Translations under genes and position numbers: made by a program
The notes under the pieces: generated by a model
The model's database searches: none
The model's input: the letters and a program-made list of their open reading frames with translations, nothing else
Told to the model about the DNA's origin: nothing
Assembly: GCA_017456555.1 (NCBI GenBank)
Contig: JAFTJF010000011.1
Location: 161,831 to 225,830 of the forward strand
DNA: 64,000 nucleotides
Direction of reading: 5' to 3'
DNA from: Clostridia bacterium
Lineage (GTDB): Bacteria; Bacillota; Clostridia; TANB77; CAG-508
Shown: one piece after another, positions 50,710 through 59,283 of the stretch
Numbering within the stretch: position 1 is the stretch's first letter
Layout of the letters: each line of letters starts with the position of its first letter

Positions 50710-51558
50710 ATGGGTTTTTTTGGTCATAAAATGAAAACTTATGCATTTGTTGGACCATCTGGAACAGGAAAAAGCTATAGAGCTCAAATGGTTGCAAATG
50801 AAAAAGGAATAAATTATATAATTGATGATGGACTTTTGATTTCAGGAAATGAAGTTTTGGCTGGAATATCTGCGAAAAAAGCACCAACAAAAATAGAAAC
50901 AGTTAGAAATGCTTTATTCCAAAATGAAGAAAGAAAAAAAGAAATTCAAGCAGTTATAAAAAAGAGAAAACCAGAAAGTATATTAATATTAGGGACTTCT
51001 GATGAAATGGTAAGAAGAATCGCAGAAAATTTAGGCTTTGAACCAATATCAGAAACAATTTATATAACAGATGTTGCTACTGAAGCTGAAATGGAAATGG
51101 CTAGAAATATGAGAGTAACTCAAGGAAAACATGTTATTCCTGTGCCAACTTTCGCATTAAAAAAAGATTTTTCTGGATATTTATTGGATCCACTTCAAAT
51201 ATTTAAATCAAAAGGAAAAGGTAAGGCACCATACATATCAGAAAAATCAATTATTAGACCAACTTTTAGTTATATGGGAAATTTCCAAATATCAGATACA
51301 GTATTTAAACAAATAATAGATTATGTTGCAGAAAAAACTGATGGAGTATATAAAATTCATAGAACTATTATAAAAAAACATGGTGAGCAAAATGATGGTG
51401 TATATATTTATATTGAAGTAATAATCCAATTTGGATTTAATATAAATGATACAATGCAAGCTTTAAAAGCAAAAATAATTAAAGAAATTGAAAAAATGAC
51501 TGCAATGAATGTTTTAAATATGGATATTGTAGTAAAAGGTGTTAATGTAGAAAAATAG
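50710..51558 (+). CDS. P-loop protein with C-terminal Asp23-like domain
   Basis: ATG 50710 is the start (GGAG 6 nt upstream); the TTG at 50698 overlaps that site. The 282-residue protein has a Walker A motif VGPSGTGKSYRA near the N-terminus and IDDGLLISG as a probable Walker B-like strand. The C-terminal 90 residues (KQIIDYVAEKTDGVYKIHRT onward) repeat the Asp23 strand-helix pattern. ATP-binding domains fused to Asp23 folds are found in Clostridia; the role is unknown. It precedes cmk and plsC. Confidence 0.78.
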   Translation: MGFFGHKMKTYAFVGPSGTGKSYRAQMVANEKGINYIIDDGLLISGNEVLAGISAKKAPTKIETVRNALFQNEERKKEIQAVIKKRKPESILILGTSDEMVRRIAENLGFEPISETIYITDVATEAEMEMARNMRVTQGKHVIPVPTFALKKDFSGYLLDPLQIFKSKGKGKAPYISEKSIIRPTFSYMGNFQISDTVFKQIIDYVAEKTDGVYKIHRTIIKKHGEQNDGVYIYIEVIIQFGFNINDTMQALKAKIIKEIEKMTAMNVLNMDIVVKGVNVEK

Positions 51559-51571
51559 TTTTAGAAAGGAG

Positions 51572-51591
51572 AGTATGAAGTTTTTCATACT
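51572..51591 (+). promoter_or_regulatory. Hairpin between the cmk ribosome site and start codon
   Basis: AGTATGAA (51572-51579), loop GTTT, TTCATACT (51584-51591). AAAGGAGA (51565-51572) leads into it, and ATG 51601 lies 9 nt after it. Folding brings the ribosome site to a normal distance. The same bases encode a six-codon frame, MKFFIL and stop (51575-51595). Confidence 0.55.
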
Positions 51592-51600
51592 ATAGAAAAT

Positions 51601-52272
51601 ATGGCTTTTGTTGTTGCAATAGATGGACCAGCTGGAAGTGGAAAAGGAACAATCACAAAATTAGTTGGAGAAAAATTAAATTTAGTAAATGTAGATACTG
51701 GTGCAATGTATAGATGTGTTACTTTAGATTGTTTAAGAAAAAATATATTGCCAGAAGAACTAGAAAAAATAGAAAAAGTGCTAGAAAAAATAGATATTAG
51801 ATTTGAAAAAAATAAAGAAAAAGAGCTAGTATTTTTAAATGGAGAAAATGTAACAGAAGAGATACGTTCAACAGATGTTAATTTAAATGTTGCTAAATTT
51901 GCTGCTGTTAAAATAATCAGAGATAAAATGACTCCACTGCAAAGAGAAATGGGAAAAAAGGCTAATATAATAATGGAAGGAAGAGATATTGGAACTGTAG
52001 TTTTTCCAGATGCGGATGTTAAAATATATTTAGATTGTTCTGTTGAAGAAAGAGCAAATAGAAGATATAAACAAAATTTGGCTAAAGGTATTGAAACAAC
52101 ATATGAAGAGGTCTTAGCTAGTATAAAAGAAAGACATCGTCTAGAAACAGAAAGAGAAGTTGCTCCTTTTGTTCAAGCAGAAGATGCAGTATACTTAGAT
52201 AGTACTAACTTAACAATAGAAGAAGTAGTAAAAAAAGTTGTTGAAATTATAGAAAATAAGAAAAATGCTTAA
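51601..52272 (+). CDS. cmk: Cytidylate kinase
   Basis: A 223-residue CMP/dCMP kinase. It has the P-loop IDGPAGSGKGTITK, substrate residues VDTGAMYRCVTL, the EGRDIGTVVFPDADVKIYLDC block and the lid region ERANRRYKQN. Length and order before plsC are typical of Clostridia (cmk-plsC-ispH/rpsA clusters). The ribosome site is 28 nt away linearly but is brought close by the hairpin just listed. Confidence 0.96.
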   Translation: MAFVVAIDGPAGSGKGTITKLVGEKLNLVNVDTGAMYRCVTLDCLRKNILPEELEKIEKVLEKIDIRFEKNKEKELVFLNGENVTEEIRSTDVNLNVAKFAAVKIIRDKMTPLQREMGKKANIIMEGRDIGTVVFPDADVKIYLDCSVEERANRRYKQNLAKGIETTYEEVLASIKERHRLETEREVAPFVQAEDAVYLDSTNLTIEEVVKKVVEIIENKKNA

Positions 52273-52312
52273 AATTAGAAAAATGGTATAATTTGTAAAA
52301 GGTAGGAAAATT

Positions 52313-52927
52313 ATGAAAGAGTTTTTGAAAAAAATAGGTAGAGTAATTGTTAGTTTTTTAATTCGTACATATTGTAAAATTGTTTATAGAGTAAAAATTA
52401 TTGGAAAAGAAAATATTCCACAAGAAGGAAATTTATTGTTTTGTGGAAATCATAGAACATATTTAGATCCGCCTCTAATAATAGTTACAGCAGGAAGATA
52501 TATGAGATTTTTAGCTAAAGAAGAATTAAAGAAAAATCCATTATTTGCTTTTTTAGGATTTTTATATGATGGAATTTTCGTTAAAAGAGATGAAAAAGAC
52601 ATTGGACCATTAAAAACTGCATTAAAAACTTTAAAAGATGGAAAATGTGTTGGTTTATTTCCAGAAGGAACTAGAAATGGTTTAGAAAAAAATGATGGAA
52701 AAGTAAAAAATGGAGCAGCATATTTAGCTTTAAAAACAAATTCTAAAGTTGTTCCAATTGGTATTGTTGGACCAGCAAAACCATTTACAAAAAATGCTAT
52801 AATTTACGGAAAACCACTTGATTTTTCAGAATATGCAACAAGCAAAAAGATAGATAAAGAAGTAGAAGATAAAGTAAGTGAAATGATAATGAATGAAATT
52901 ATCAAACTTTCAAAAACAGAAATTTAA
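52313..52927 (+). CDS. plsC: 1-acyl-sn-glycerol-3-phosphate acyltransferase
   Basis: The 204-residue membrane-associated acyltransferase makes phosphatidic acid. The catalytic motif NHRTYLDPP (HX4D) and the phosphate-binding motif FPEGTRNG are present, and the N-terminus is amphipathic. It lies 40 nt after cmk with an AAAGGTAGG ribosome site. Confidence 0.94.
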   Translation: MKEFLKKIGRVIVSFLIRTYCKIVYRVKIIGKENIPQEGNLLFCGNHRTYLDPPLIIVTAGRYMRFLAKEELKKNPLFAFLGFLYDGIFVKRDEKDIGPLKTALKTLKDGKCVGLFPEGTRNGLEKNDGKVKNGAAYLALKTNSKVVPIGIVGPAKPFTKNAIIYGKPLDFSEYATSKKIDKEVEDKVSEMIMNEIIKLSKTEI

Positions 52928-52947
52928 AATATTAGAAATAATGAGAG

Positions 52948-52975
52948 CTCCCTAAACTAACGGTTAGGGAGTTTT
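52948..52975 (+). terminator. Probable terminator of the cmk-plsC operon
   Basis: CTCCCTAA (52948-52955) pairs with TTAGGGAG (52964-52971), followed by only four T. Confidence 0.7.
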
Positions 52976-53049
52976 GGCGTATTGAAATATTGCAGAATTG
53001 AATGATTTTATATAAAATTTTATAAGCATAAGAAAACTGAATATAAACG

Positions 53050-53078
53050 TTGACAAAATACATACAAAGTTATATAAT
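53050..53078 (+). promoter_or_regulatory. Promoter of typA
   Basis: TTGACA (53050-53055), 17-bp spacer, TATAAT (53073-53078): full consensus, leaving a leader of about 110 nt with no obvious structure. Confidence 0.8.
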
Positions 53079-53197
53079 ATTATGGTTAAAATGACGAAAA
53101 TTATGTAAAGTTTGAAAAATAAGAACATTTTAACAAATAACGATTTAAATTATATACAAATATATAAAATAAATTAAAAAATAAAAGGGGTAATAAA

Positions 53198-55021
53198 ATG
53201 AATAACCAAAAAATCAGAAACGTAGCTATAATCGCACACGTTGACCATGGAAAAACTACTTTAGTTGATGCAATGCTTAGACAAAGCGGAATCTTTAGAG
53301 CAAACGAACAAGTTCAAGATAGAGTAATGGACTCAAATGACTTAGAAAAAGAAAGAGGAATTACAATACTTTCTAAAAATACAGCAGTTCAATACAAAGA
53401 TATCAAAATAAATATAGTAGATACACCAGGACATGCTGACTTCGGCGGAGAAGTAGAACGTGTTTTAAAAATGGTTGATGGTGTTGTTTTATTAGTTGAC
53501 GCTTTTGAAGGTGCAATGCCACAAACAAGAGAAGTTCTAAAAAAATCTTTAGGATTAAAATTAAAACCAATAGTTGTTATAAATAAAATAGATAGACCAG
53601 GAGCACAACCATTAAAAGTTCTTGATAGTGTACTTGATTTATTTATCGAATTAGGAGCAGATGATTCTCAACTTGAATTCCCAGTTGTTTATGCTTCAGG
53701 AAAACAAGGAACAGCAACATTAGATTTAAACGTACAAGGTGAAAATCTAGAATGTTTATTTGAAACAATAATAAAAGAAATTGAACCACCAGCTTGTGAT
53801 ATGGATGGAACAATGCAAATGTTAGTTTCAAATATTGATTATGATGATTATATTGGAAGAATTTCAATTGGTAGAGTTGAAAGAGGTTCAATAGATTTAA
53901 ATATGCCTGTTGCAATTTGCAAATCTGAAGATAAAGTAGTAACAGCAAGAGTTGCTAAACTTTATACTTATGAAGGATTAAAAAGAATTGAAGTTGAACA
54001 TGCTGAAGCTGGTGATATAGTTGCTTTATCAGGTGTTGCAGATATAAACATTGGTGATACAATTTGTGATTATAATAATCCAGAAAAAATTCCATTTGTT
54101 GATATTGATGAACCAACAGTATCTATGACATTTAGTGTTAACAATGGACCATTTGCTGGAAAAGAAGGACAATTTGTTACTTCAAGACATATTAGAGATA
54201 GATTATTTAAAGAATTAGATAGAAATGTAAGTTTAAGAGTAAAAGAAACAGATTCTGCTGATTCTTTCGAAGTATCAGGAAGAGGAGAACTTCACTTATC
54301 AGTTTTAATCGAAACAATGAGAAGAGAGGGATTTGAATTATTAGTTTCTAGACCTAAAGTTATTTTCAAAGAAATCGATGGAGTAAAATGTGAACCAATC
54401 GAAAGATTAGTTGTTAATGTTCCAGATGATTGTGTTGGAAATGTTATTGAAAAATTAGGTAGAAGAAAAGGTGAAATGATCAACATGGAACCTGCTGAAG
54501 CTGGACATACAAAAATAGAATTTAAAATACCAGCAAGAGGTATTATTGGATATAGAACAGAATTCTTAACAGATACAAAAGGTGAAGGAACAATGAACCA
54601 TATCTTTGATTGCTATGAACCATATAAAGGTGATGTTCAATCAAGAGTTAGAGGAACAATTGTTGCATTTGAAGCTGGAAAATCAATTACTTATGGTTTA
54701 TACAATGCTCAAGATAAAGGTGAATTATTTATCGGACCTGGTGTTGAAGTTTATGAAGGTATGATAGTTGGATTAAACTCTAGAGGTGAAGATTTAGCTA
54801 TTAACGTATGTAAAGAAAAACACTTAACAAATACAAGAGCTTCTGGTTCTGATGATGCTTTAAGATTAGTTCCACCAATTCAAATGAGCTTAGAAAAAGC
54901 AATTGAATTTATTCAAGATGATGAACTTGTTGAAGTAACACCAAAATCATTAAGATTAAGAAAGAAAATTTTAAATAATAAAGATAGAGAAAGAGCAGCA
55001 AGACAAAGTGCTAACTCATAA
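53198..55021 (+). CDS. typA: Translational GTPase TypA/BipA
   Basis: The 607-residue translation-factor GTPase has G1 AHVDHGKTT, G2 within ERGITILSKN, G3 DTPGHADFGGEVERV and G4 NKIDRPGA. It then carries EF-G-like domains and the TypA-specific C-terminus (PKSLRLRKKILNNKDRERAARQ). It binds ribosomes under stress and aids large-subunit assembly. Its codon choice is clean, as in other highly expressed genes here. Confidence 0.97.
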   Translation: MNNQKIRNVAIIAHVDHGKTTLVDAMLRQSGIFRANEQVQDRVMDSNDLEKERGITILSKNTAVQYKDIKINIVDTPGHADFGGEVERVLKMVDGVVLLVDAFEGAMPQTREVLKKSLGLKLKPIVVINKIDRPGAQPLKVLDSVLDLFIELGADDSQLEFPVVYASGKQGTATLDLNVQGENLECLFETIIKEIEPPACDMDGTMQMLVSNIDYDDYIGRISIGRVERGSIDLNMPVAICKSEDKVVTARVAKLYTYEGLKRIEVEHAEAGDIVALSGVADINIGDTICDYNNPEKIPFVDIDEPTVSMTFSVNNGPFAGKEGQFVTSRHIRDRLFKELDRNVSLRVKETDSADSFEVSGRGELHLSVLIETMRREGFELLVSRPKVIFKEIDGVKCEPIERLVVNVPDDCVGNVIEKLGRRKGEMINMEPAEAGHTKIEFKIPARGIIGYRTEFLTDTKGEGTMNHIFDCYEPYKGDVQSRVRGTIVAFEAGKSITYGLYNAQDKGELFIGPGVEVYEGMIVGLNSRGEDLAINVCKEKHLTNTRASGSDDALRLVPPIQMSLEKAIEFIQDDELVEVTPKSLRLRKKILNNKDRERAARQSANS

Positions 55022-55059
55022 TCAAAATATTGAAAATGATTGACAATATTTAAAACATT

Positions 55060-55091
55060 AAAACCGTTTTGCAAGAAAGCAAAGCGGTTTT
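55060..55091 (+). terminator. Intrinsic terminator of typA
   Basis: AAAACCGTTTTGC (55060-55072) pairs with GCAAAGCGGTTTT (55079-55091), with one G-T pair. Confidence 0.85.
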
Positions 55092-55205
55092 ATAATATAA
55101 AATTTAATAGATAAAATAATAATTAAACTTATTAAAGACATAGATTATTAAAATAATAAAGTATATAAAAACGAAATAAATAAGTAAATTATAAAGAGGT
55201 AAAAA

Positions 55206-55799
55206 ATGTTTAATGAACAAGAATTTGAAATATTAAAAAAAGATGCTTTAGAAAATCATATTCCAATTATAATGGATGATACTTTAGAAAAAATAAGAGA
55301 AATATTAGAAACAGAAAAACCAAAAAGAATTTTAGAAATTGGAACTGCTGTAGGATATTCTGCAAGTTGTTTTGTAAGATATTCAAGCCCCGATGTAATT
55401 GTTGATACAATCGAACTTGATGAAGAAAGAGCAAAACAAGCTATTGAAAATGTTAAGAAAATTGGAGTAGATAAAAACGTAAATATTATGACTGGAAATG
55501 CAGTTGAAATTTTACCAACTCTTTCTGGAGAATATGATATTGTTTTTATTGATGCTGCTAAAAGTAAATATTCTATCTTTTTAGAAGAGGGAATTAGATT
55601 AATAAGAAATGGCGGATTAATTTTAGCTGATAATGTTTTGTATAAAGGTTATGTTATGAGTGATTATAACAAACATAAACAAAGAACTGCTGTAAGACAT
55701 TTAAGAGAATATATAAAAGAAGTAACTGAAAATCCAAATCTAGAAACTGAAATTTTAGAAATAGGTGATGGCTTAGCTATTACTAGAGTAACAAAATAA
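55206..55799 (+). CDS. O-methyltransferase, class I SAM-dependent (YrrM type)
   Basis: The 197-residue protein has the SAM site LEIGTAVGYSAS, the acidic residue in TIELDEERAKQA, FIDAAKSKY (metal-binding Asp region) and LADNVLYKG. This is the family 3 O-methyltransferase pattern found next to tRNA-modification and cell-wall genes in Firmicutes. YrrM homologues methylate 5-hydroxyuridine in tRNA (TrmR); I infer but cannot prove that here. Confidence 0.9.
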   Translation: MFNEQEFEILKKDALENHIPIIMDDTLEKIREILETEKPKRILEIGTAVGYSASCFVRYSSPDVIVDTIELDEERAKQAIENVKKIGVDKNVNIMTGNAVEILPTLSGEYDIVFIDAAKSKYSIFLEEGIRLIRNGGLILADNVLYKGYVMSDYNKHKQRTAVRHLREYIKEVTENPNLETEILEIGDGLAITRVTK

Positions 55800-55812
55800 G
55801 AGTATGAAAATT

Positions 55813-55857
55813 AAAATACTTACTAAAATGAATTTATATTTTAGTAAGTATTTTTTT
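55813..55857 (+). terminator. Intrinsic terminator of the methyltransferase gene
   Basis: AAATACTTACTAAAAT (from 55814) pairs with ATTTTAGTAAGTATTT (from 55838), followed by a run of T. Confidence 0.9.
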
Positions 55858-55878
55858 GTTTATACAGGTTACATAATG

Positions 55879-55907
55879 TTGATAAATTTGTGTTAATATG
55901 TTATAAT
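55879..55907 (+). promoter_or_regulatory. Promoter of the gene at 55974
   Basis: TTGATA (55879-55884), 17-bp spacer, TATAAT (55902-55907). Confidence 0.65.
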
Positions 55908-55973
55908 TATTATAAGCGTGTTATTTTGCTTAGTAACTGTAAACCAAGCCTAAAGAACAAGAGGAGAGAAAAA

Positions 55974-56411
55974 ATGAATGCAGATGATTTAAGGGGGTTA
56001 GTTAAGAGTTATAGCAGTAAGGAAGATGAGTTTTTTGACGAGGCAACAGAAACTTTTGTCCAACTTTCAAGAAACGCAATCGAAAAGAAATATAATGAAG
56101 GAAAGTGGGGATGGATGTTTGGATGTAATCAACTGGGACTAACAATTGTTGATATAGATTACGATTTCAAATGTCGAGAAGTAAAAATTGGCTGGATACT
56201 TCATAATGGGAAAGTTCTTGGAAAAGAATATGAACTACCTACGTATGATCAGTTTATTTTAAAGGCTGATTTGACGAATATAGAAATTTCAGGCTTTCAA
56301 AATGAAGATGTCTTGTTATTGAAACCATTTGTTAAAGCTCTACAAAGAAAAGGTTTTGAAGTGTTTGTAGATGAGGATAATTTTAGCCTTGATGTAGCGC
56401 TTGATCTGTAA
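55974..56411 (+). CDS. Orphan protein of unknown function with atypical composition
   Basis: ATG 55974 follows GAGGAGAG; an in-frame extension upstream lies before this site. The 145-residue protein is acidic, with a Trp/Gly-rich centre (GKWGWMFGCNQLGLTIVDID) and no signal or membrane segment. I recognise no family. Its coding sequence uses codons rare in this window (CGA, CTG, GGG, GAG runs), suggesting transfer. It has its own promoter and a long terminator, as a self-contained cassette. Confidence 0.72.
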   Translation: MNADDLRGLVKSYSSKEDEFFDEATETFVQLSRNAIEKKYNEGKWGWMFGCNQLGLTIVDIDYDFKCREVKIGWILHNGKVLGKEYELPTYDQFILKADLTNIEISGFQNEDVLLLKPFVKALQRKGFEVFVDEDNFSLDVALDL

Positions 56412-56420
56412 AAGATGTTT

Positions 56421-56460
56421 GAGGATGTCATTGTACTAATGTACAAAGATATCCTCTTTT
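56421..56460 (+). terminator. Intrinsic terminator of the gene at 55974
   Basis: An imperfect 16-bp stem (56421-56436 with 56441-56456; GAGGAT...TTGTAC against GTACAA...ATCCTC) is followed by four more T. Confidence 0.85.
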
Positions 56461-56508
56461 CATTTTGTAATATAATATGTTTTAAGATACTTTTGAAATT
56501 TAAAAATA

Positions 56509-56537
56509 TTGACTAATTTATAATATTGTAATAGAAT
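56509..56537 (+). promoter_or_regulatory. Promoter of glmU
   Basis: TTGACT (56509-56514), 17-bp spacer, TAGAAT (56532-56537). Confidence 0.6.
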
Positions 56538-56599
56538 ACTTTTGGAAATTAGTAATATAAATATAGAAAAACAAAATAAATTTATAAAAAGGTGAAAAT

Positions 56600-57874
56600 A
56601 TGATTATTGATGGTAAAGAACAATTTGTAATGACAGTTATTATGGCTGCCGGAAAAGGTACTAGAATGAAATCAAACAAATCAAAACTAGTACACAAAAT
56701 ATATGATAAAGAATTAGTAAAAAGAGTTGCAGAATTAGCAATAAATATAGGCTCAGATGAAGTTGTTGCTGTTGTTGGACATTTAAGAGAACAAGTTGAA
56801 GCAGTACTTGGAGATACTGTTAAATATGCATATCAAGATGAACTTTTAGGAACAGGTCATGCAGTAATGCAAGCAACAAAATATTTAGAAGGTAAAAAAG
56901 GAAAAGTTATTATTCTTTATGGTGATGTTCCTATTATAAGACAATCAACACTTCAAACTTTAGTAGAAAAAAGCATAAAAAATAAAGAATATGCAACACT
57001 TTTAACTGCAATATATGAAAATCCTACAGGTTATGGAAGAATTATCCGTGACGAAGGTGGCAACATTAAAGCAATCGTAGAAGAAAAAGATGCTAATATG
57101 TTTGAAAAAGAAATTAAAGAAATCAATTCAGGTATTTACTGTTTTGATATTGAAGAATTATTAGCTTCTTTAGAACATATTAAACCAAACAACGCTCAAG
57201 GAGAATATTACTTAACAGATGTTATCAAAATAATGAATGACAAAGGTTTAAAAACTGGTGCTGTTATAGTTGAAGATAACACAGAAATTCTTGGAGTAAA
57301 TGATAGAGCTCAACTAGAACTTTTAACAAGAGTTTTAAGAATGAGAATAAATGCAGAACACATGAGAAATGGTGTTACAATTGAAGATGCAAATTCTACT
57401 TATATTCATGATAATGTAATTATCGGAATGGATACAGTAATTCATCCAAATACTACAATAAAAAGCGGTGTAATAATTGGAGAAAACTGTGAAATTGGTC
57501 CAAATGCTTATGTTAGAGAAGACTGCATAATTGGTGATGAAGTAAAAATTGGTAATTGTGTAGAAGTTAAAAATGTAAAAATTGGAGATAGAACTAAAGT
57601 TCCTCATTTTATTTATTTAGGCGATGCTGAAATTGGAAAAGATGGAAATGTTGGATGTGGTACTATAACATGTAATTATGATGGAGTAAATAAAAATAAA
57701 ACTGTTATAGGAGACAGAGCATTTATTGGTTCAAATGTTAATTTAGTTGCACCAGTTACTTTGGGTGATGATGTTTTAATTGCGGCTGGATCAACAATAA
57801 CAGAAGATGTTCCATCAAATAATATGGGAATAGCAAGAGAAAGACAAGTAAATAAAGAAATAAAAAACAAATAA
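56600..57874 (+). CDS. glmU: Bifunctional UDP-N-acetylglucosamine pyrophosphorylase / glucosamine-1-phosphate acetyltransferase
   Basis: The 424-residue protein has the uridylyltransferase signature MAAGKGTRMKS with the catalytic Lys, then LLGTGHAVMQA and YGDVPII. From about residue 250 comes a left-handed beta-helix (repeats such as NVIIGMDTVIHPN, AYVREDCIIGDEVKIGN), with the acetyltransferase block KNKTVIGDRAFIGSNVNLVAPV. It is about 25-30 residues shorter than usual GlmU, trimmed at the C-terminus, with a short N-terminal extension. The product UDP-GlcNAc feeds peptidoglycan. Confidence 0.95.
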   Translation: MIIDGKEQFVMTVIMAAGKGTRMKSNKSKLVHKIYDKELVKRVAELAINIGSDEVVAVVGHLREQVEAVLGDTVKYAYQDELLGTGHAVMQATKYLEGKKGKVIILYGDVPIIRQSTLQTLVEKSIKNKEYATLLTAIYENPTGYGRIIRDEGGNIKAIVEEKDANMFEKEIKEINSGIYCFDIEELLASLEHIKPNNAQGEYYLTDVIKIMNDKGLKTGAVIVEDNTEILGVNDRAQLELLTRVLRMRINAEHMRNGVTIEDANSTYIHDNVIIGMDTVIHPNTTIKSGVIIGENCEIGPNAYVREDCIIGDEVKIGNCVEVKNVKIGDRTKVPHFIYLGDAEIGKDGNVGCGTITCNYDGVNKNKTVIGDRAFIGSNVNLVAPVTLGDDVLIAAGSTITEDVPSNNMGIARERQVNKEIKNK

Positions 57875-57888
57875 AGAGGAGAAAAAAG

Positions 57889-57914
57889 GTGCTAGGATTA
57901 ATTTCTTAGTACCT
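57889..57914 (+). promoter_or_regulatory. Hairpin between ribosome site and start of the gene at 57925
   Basis: GGTGCTAGGA (57889-57898) pairs with TCTTAGTACC (57905-57914), with two G-T pairs. GAGGAG (57877-57882) lies before it, and ATG 57925 lies 10 nt after it. A six-codon frame, GTG CTA GGA TTA ATT TCT TAG, starts within it at 57891. Confidence 0.45.
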
Positions 57915-57924
57915 GTAATATAAA

Positions 57925-59130
57925 ATGAGTAAAAAGAACACAAGATTAAGTGAAAAAATAATACAAAACAGATATAAAATATCTTTTATAACAATAATTA
58001 TTTCTGCGATAATAGGATTCTTTTTAAATAATGTATCAGTAGTAGAATGGATTTGTACAACTGATAAAATGTTAAGTTTATGGTGGACTACAAAATTCTT
58101 CGCTTTGGTGTTAGCAAGCTATGAACTTTTTAACATAATTACAAATAATAATAAAAATGTATCAGTAGCTGGGACAATAGTTCTAGCTTTTTCGGGTTGT
58201 ATTGTTTGGAATTTTACTAAAATAGATGCAATTGTTTTAGGAGAAATTATTACAGTATTAATTTATAAAATAATAAAAGAAAAAGATTTAAAGAAAAATA
58301 TCTTAAAAGCTATAGCAATAATTGGTTGTGCGATAGGGTATATGTATACTTTTAGACCATTTGCTATTTCTTTTGGATATTTATTTTTTGCTTTGATTCT
58401 TTGGATTTTGGTGGCTAATAAAAAAGAATTAAAAGAAAATAAAATTGGTAAAACCTTATTGATTGTAACAATAGTAATTTCAGTGATTTTTGCAATTTTT
58501 GCTGAAGTACTTTTTCAAAAAGTTTATGGAGAAGATTCTCAAGAATTAAATGCAGGAATTGATGGATTATTTTCATACTTATATAATCCATTCTTACCAT
58601 ATAATACTTTTGAAGAAATTGAATATTTTGGAAGTTTTATAACAATGTTTCCACTTCCACTTGTTTTAGCATTATTTTATATGTATAAAAAAGAAAAACA
58701 TTTAGAATTTTTATTACCAGTAACTGTAATAGCAGTTTTAGAAACTGTATATTGTATATCTGGATTTCCTGATATTATAGACAAGTTTACAATGCTTTCA
58801 ACTGTAGGTGGTATGAGGGTAGTTCCAGCGGTACAATTTGCAAATTTACTTATTATGTTTTATATGATGGAAAATGTTACTGACTTAGCATTAGAAATGA
58901 AACATGCAATAAGAATTTCATTAGTATTAGTATGTTTATTAGTTTTTGTTAAATATCCTATGATATTTGCTACAAGAAAATATTTATATCTTTTTGTATG
59001 TGAATTAAGTGTATTATCATTTTTATTTTTAAATTATTCAAATAAAAAATATAGAAAAGTATTTTTAGTGATGTTAATACTTTTCACATTAATGGGAGGA
59101 GTGCCTGTTAATTTTTTAAATAACTTATAA
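57925..59130 (+). CDS. Polytopic membrane protein, unknown function
   Basis: A 401-residue protein with about ten hydrophobic helices and a conserved-looking outer loop with aromatic residues (STVGGMRVVPAVQFANLL near residue 295). It resembles the large membrane proteins found in Clostridia near surface-polysaccharide genes (glycosyltransferase C-like or polymerase-like). The dTDP-rhamnose genes follow, and a second such membrane protein is at 62981, so a role in glycan export or assembly is plausible but unproven. Confidence 0.75.
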   Translation: MSKKNTRLSEKIIQNRYKISFITIIISAIIGFFLNNVSVVEWICTTDKMLSLWWTTKFFALVLASYELFNIITNNNKNVSVAGTIVLAFSGCIVWNFTKIDAIVLGEIITVLIYKIIKEKDLKKNILKAIAIIGCAIGYMYTFRPFAISFGYLFFALILWILVANKKELKENKIGKTLLIVTIVISVIFAIFAEVLFQKVYGEDSQELNAGIDGLFSYLYNPFLPYNTFEEIEYFGSFITMFPLPLVLALFYMYKKEKHLEFLLPVTVIAVLETVYCISGFPDIIDKFTMLSTVGGMRVVPAVQFANLLIMFYMMENVTDLALEMKHAIRISLVLVCLLVFVKYPMIFATRKYLYLFVCELSVLSFLFLNYSNKKYRKVFLVMLILFTLMGGVPVNFLNNL

Positions 59131-59220
59131 TAAAAAGCTTAGAAATAGAGAACGAATATTGCAATACTTTCGAAGTTTTGTGAAAGTTTTGTGTATTTTG
59201 TGAAATGACTGTAAAAAGCT

Positions 59221-59248
59221 TTGACAACGGAAAACGCTGTGATATAAT
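59221..59248 (+). promoter_or_regulatory. Promoter of the rfbD-rfbA-rfbC-rfbB operon
   Basis: TTGACA (59221-59226), 16-bp spacer, TATAAT (59243-59248). Confidence 0.75.
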
Positions 59249-59283
59249 GCGTATATCAAATTTAGTATAGAGGAAGGAAAAGA

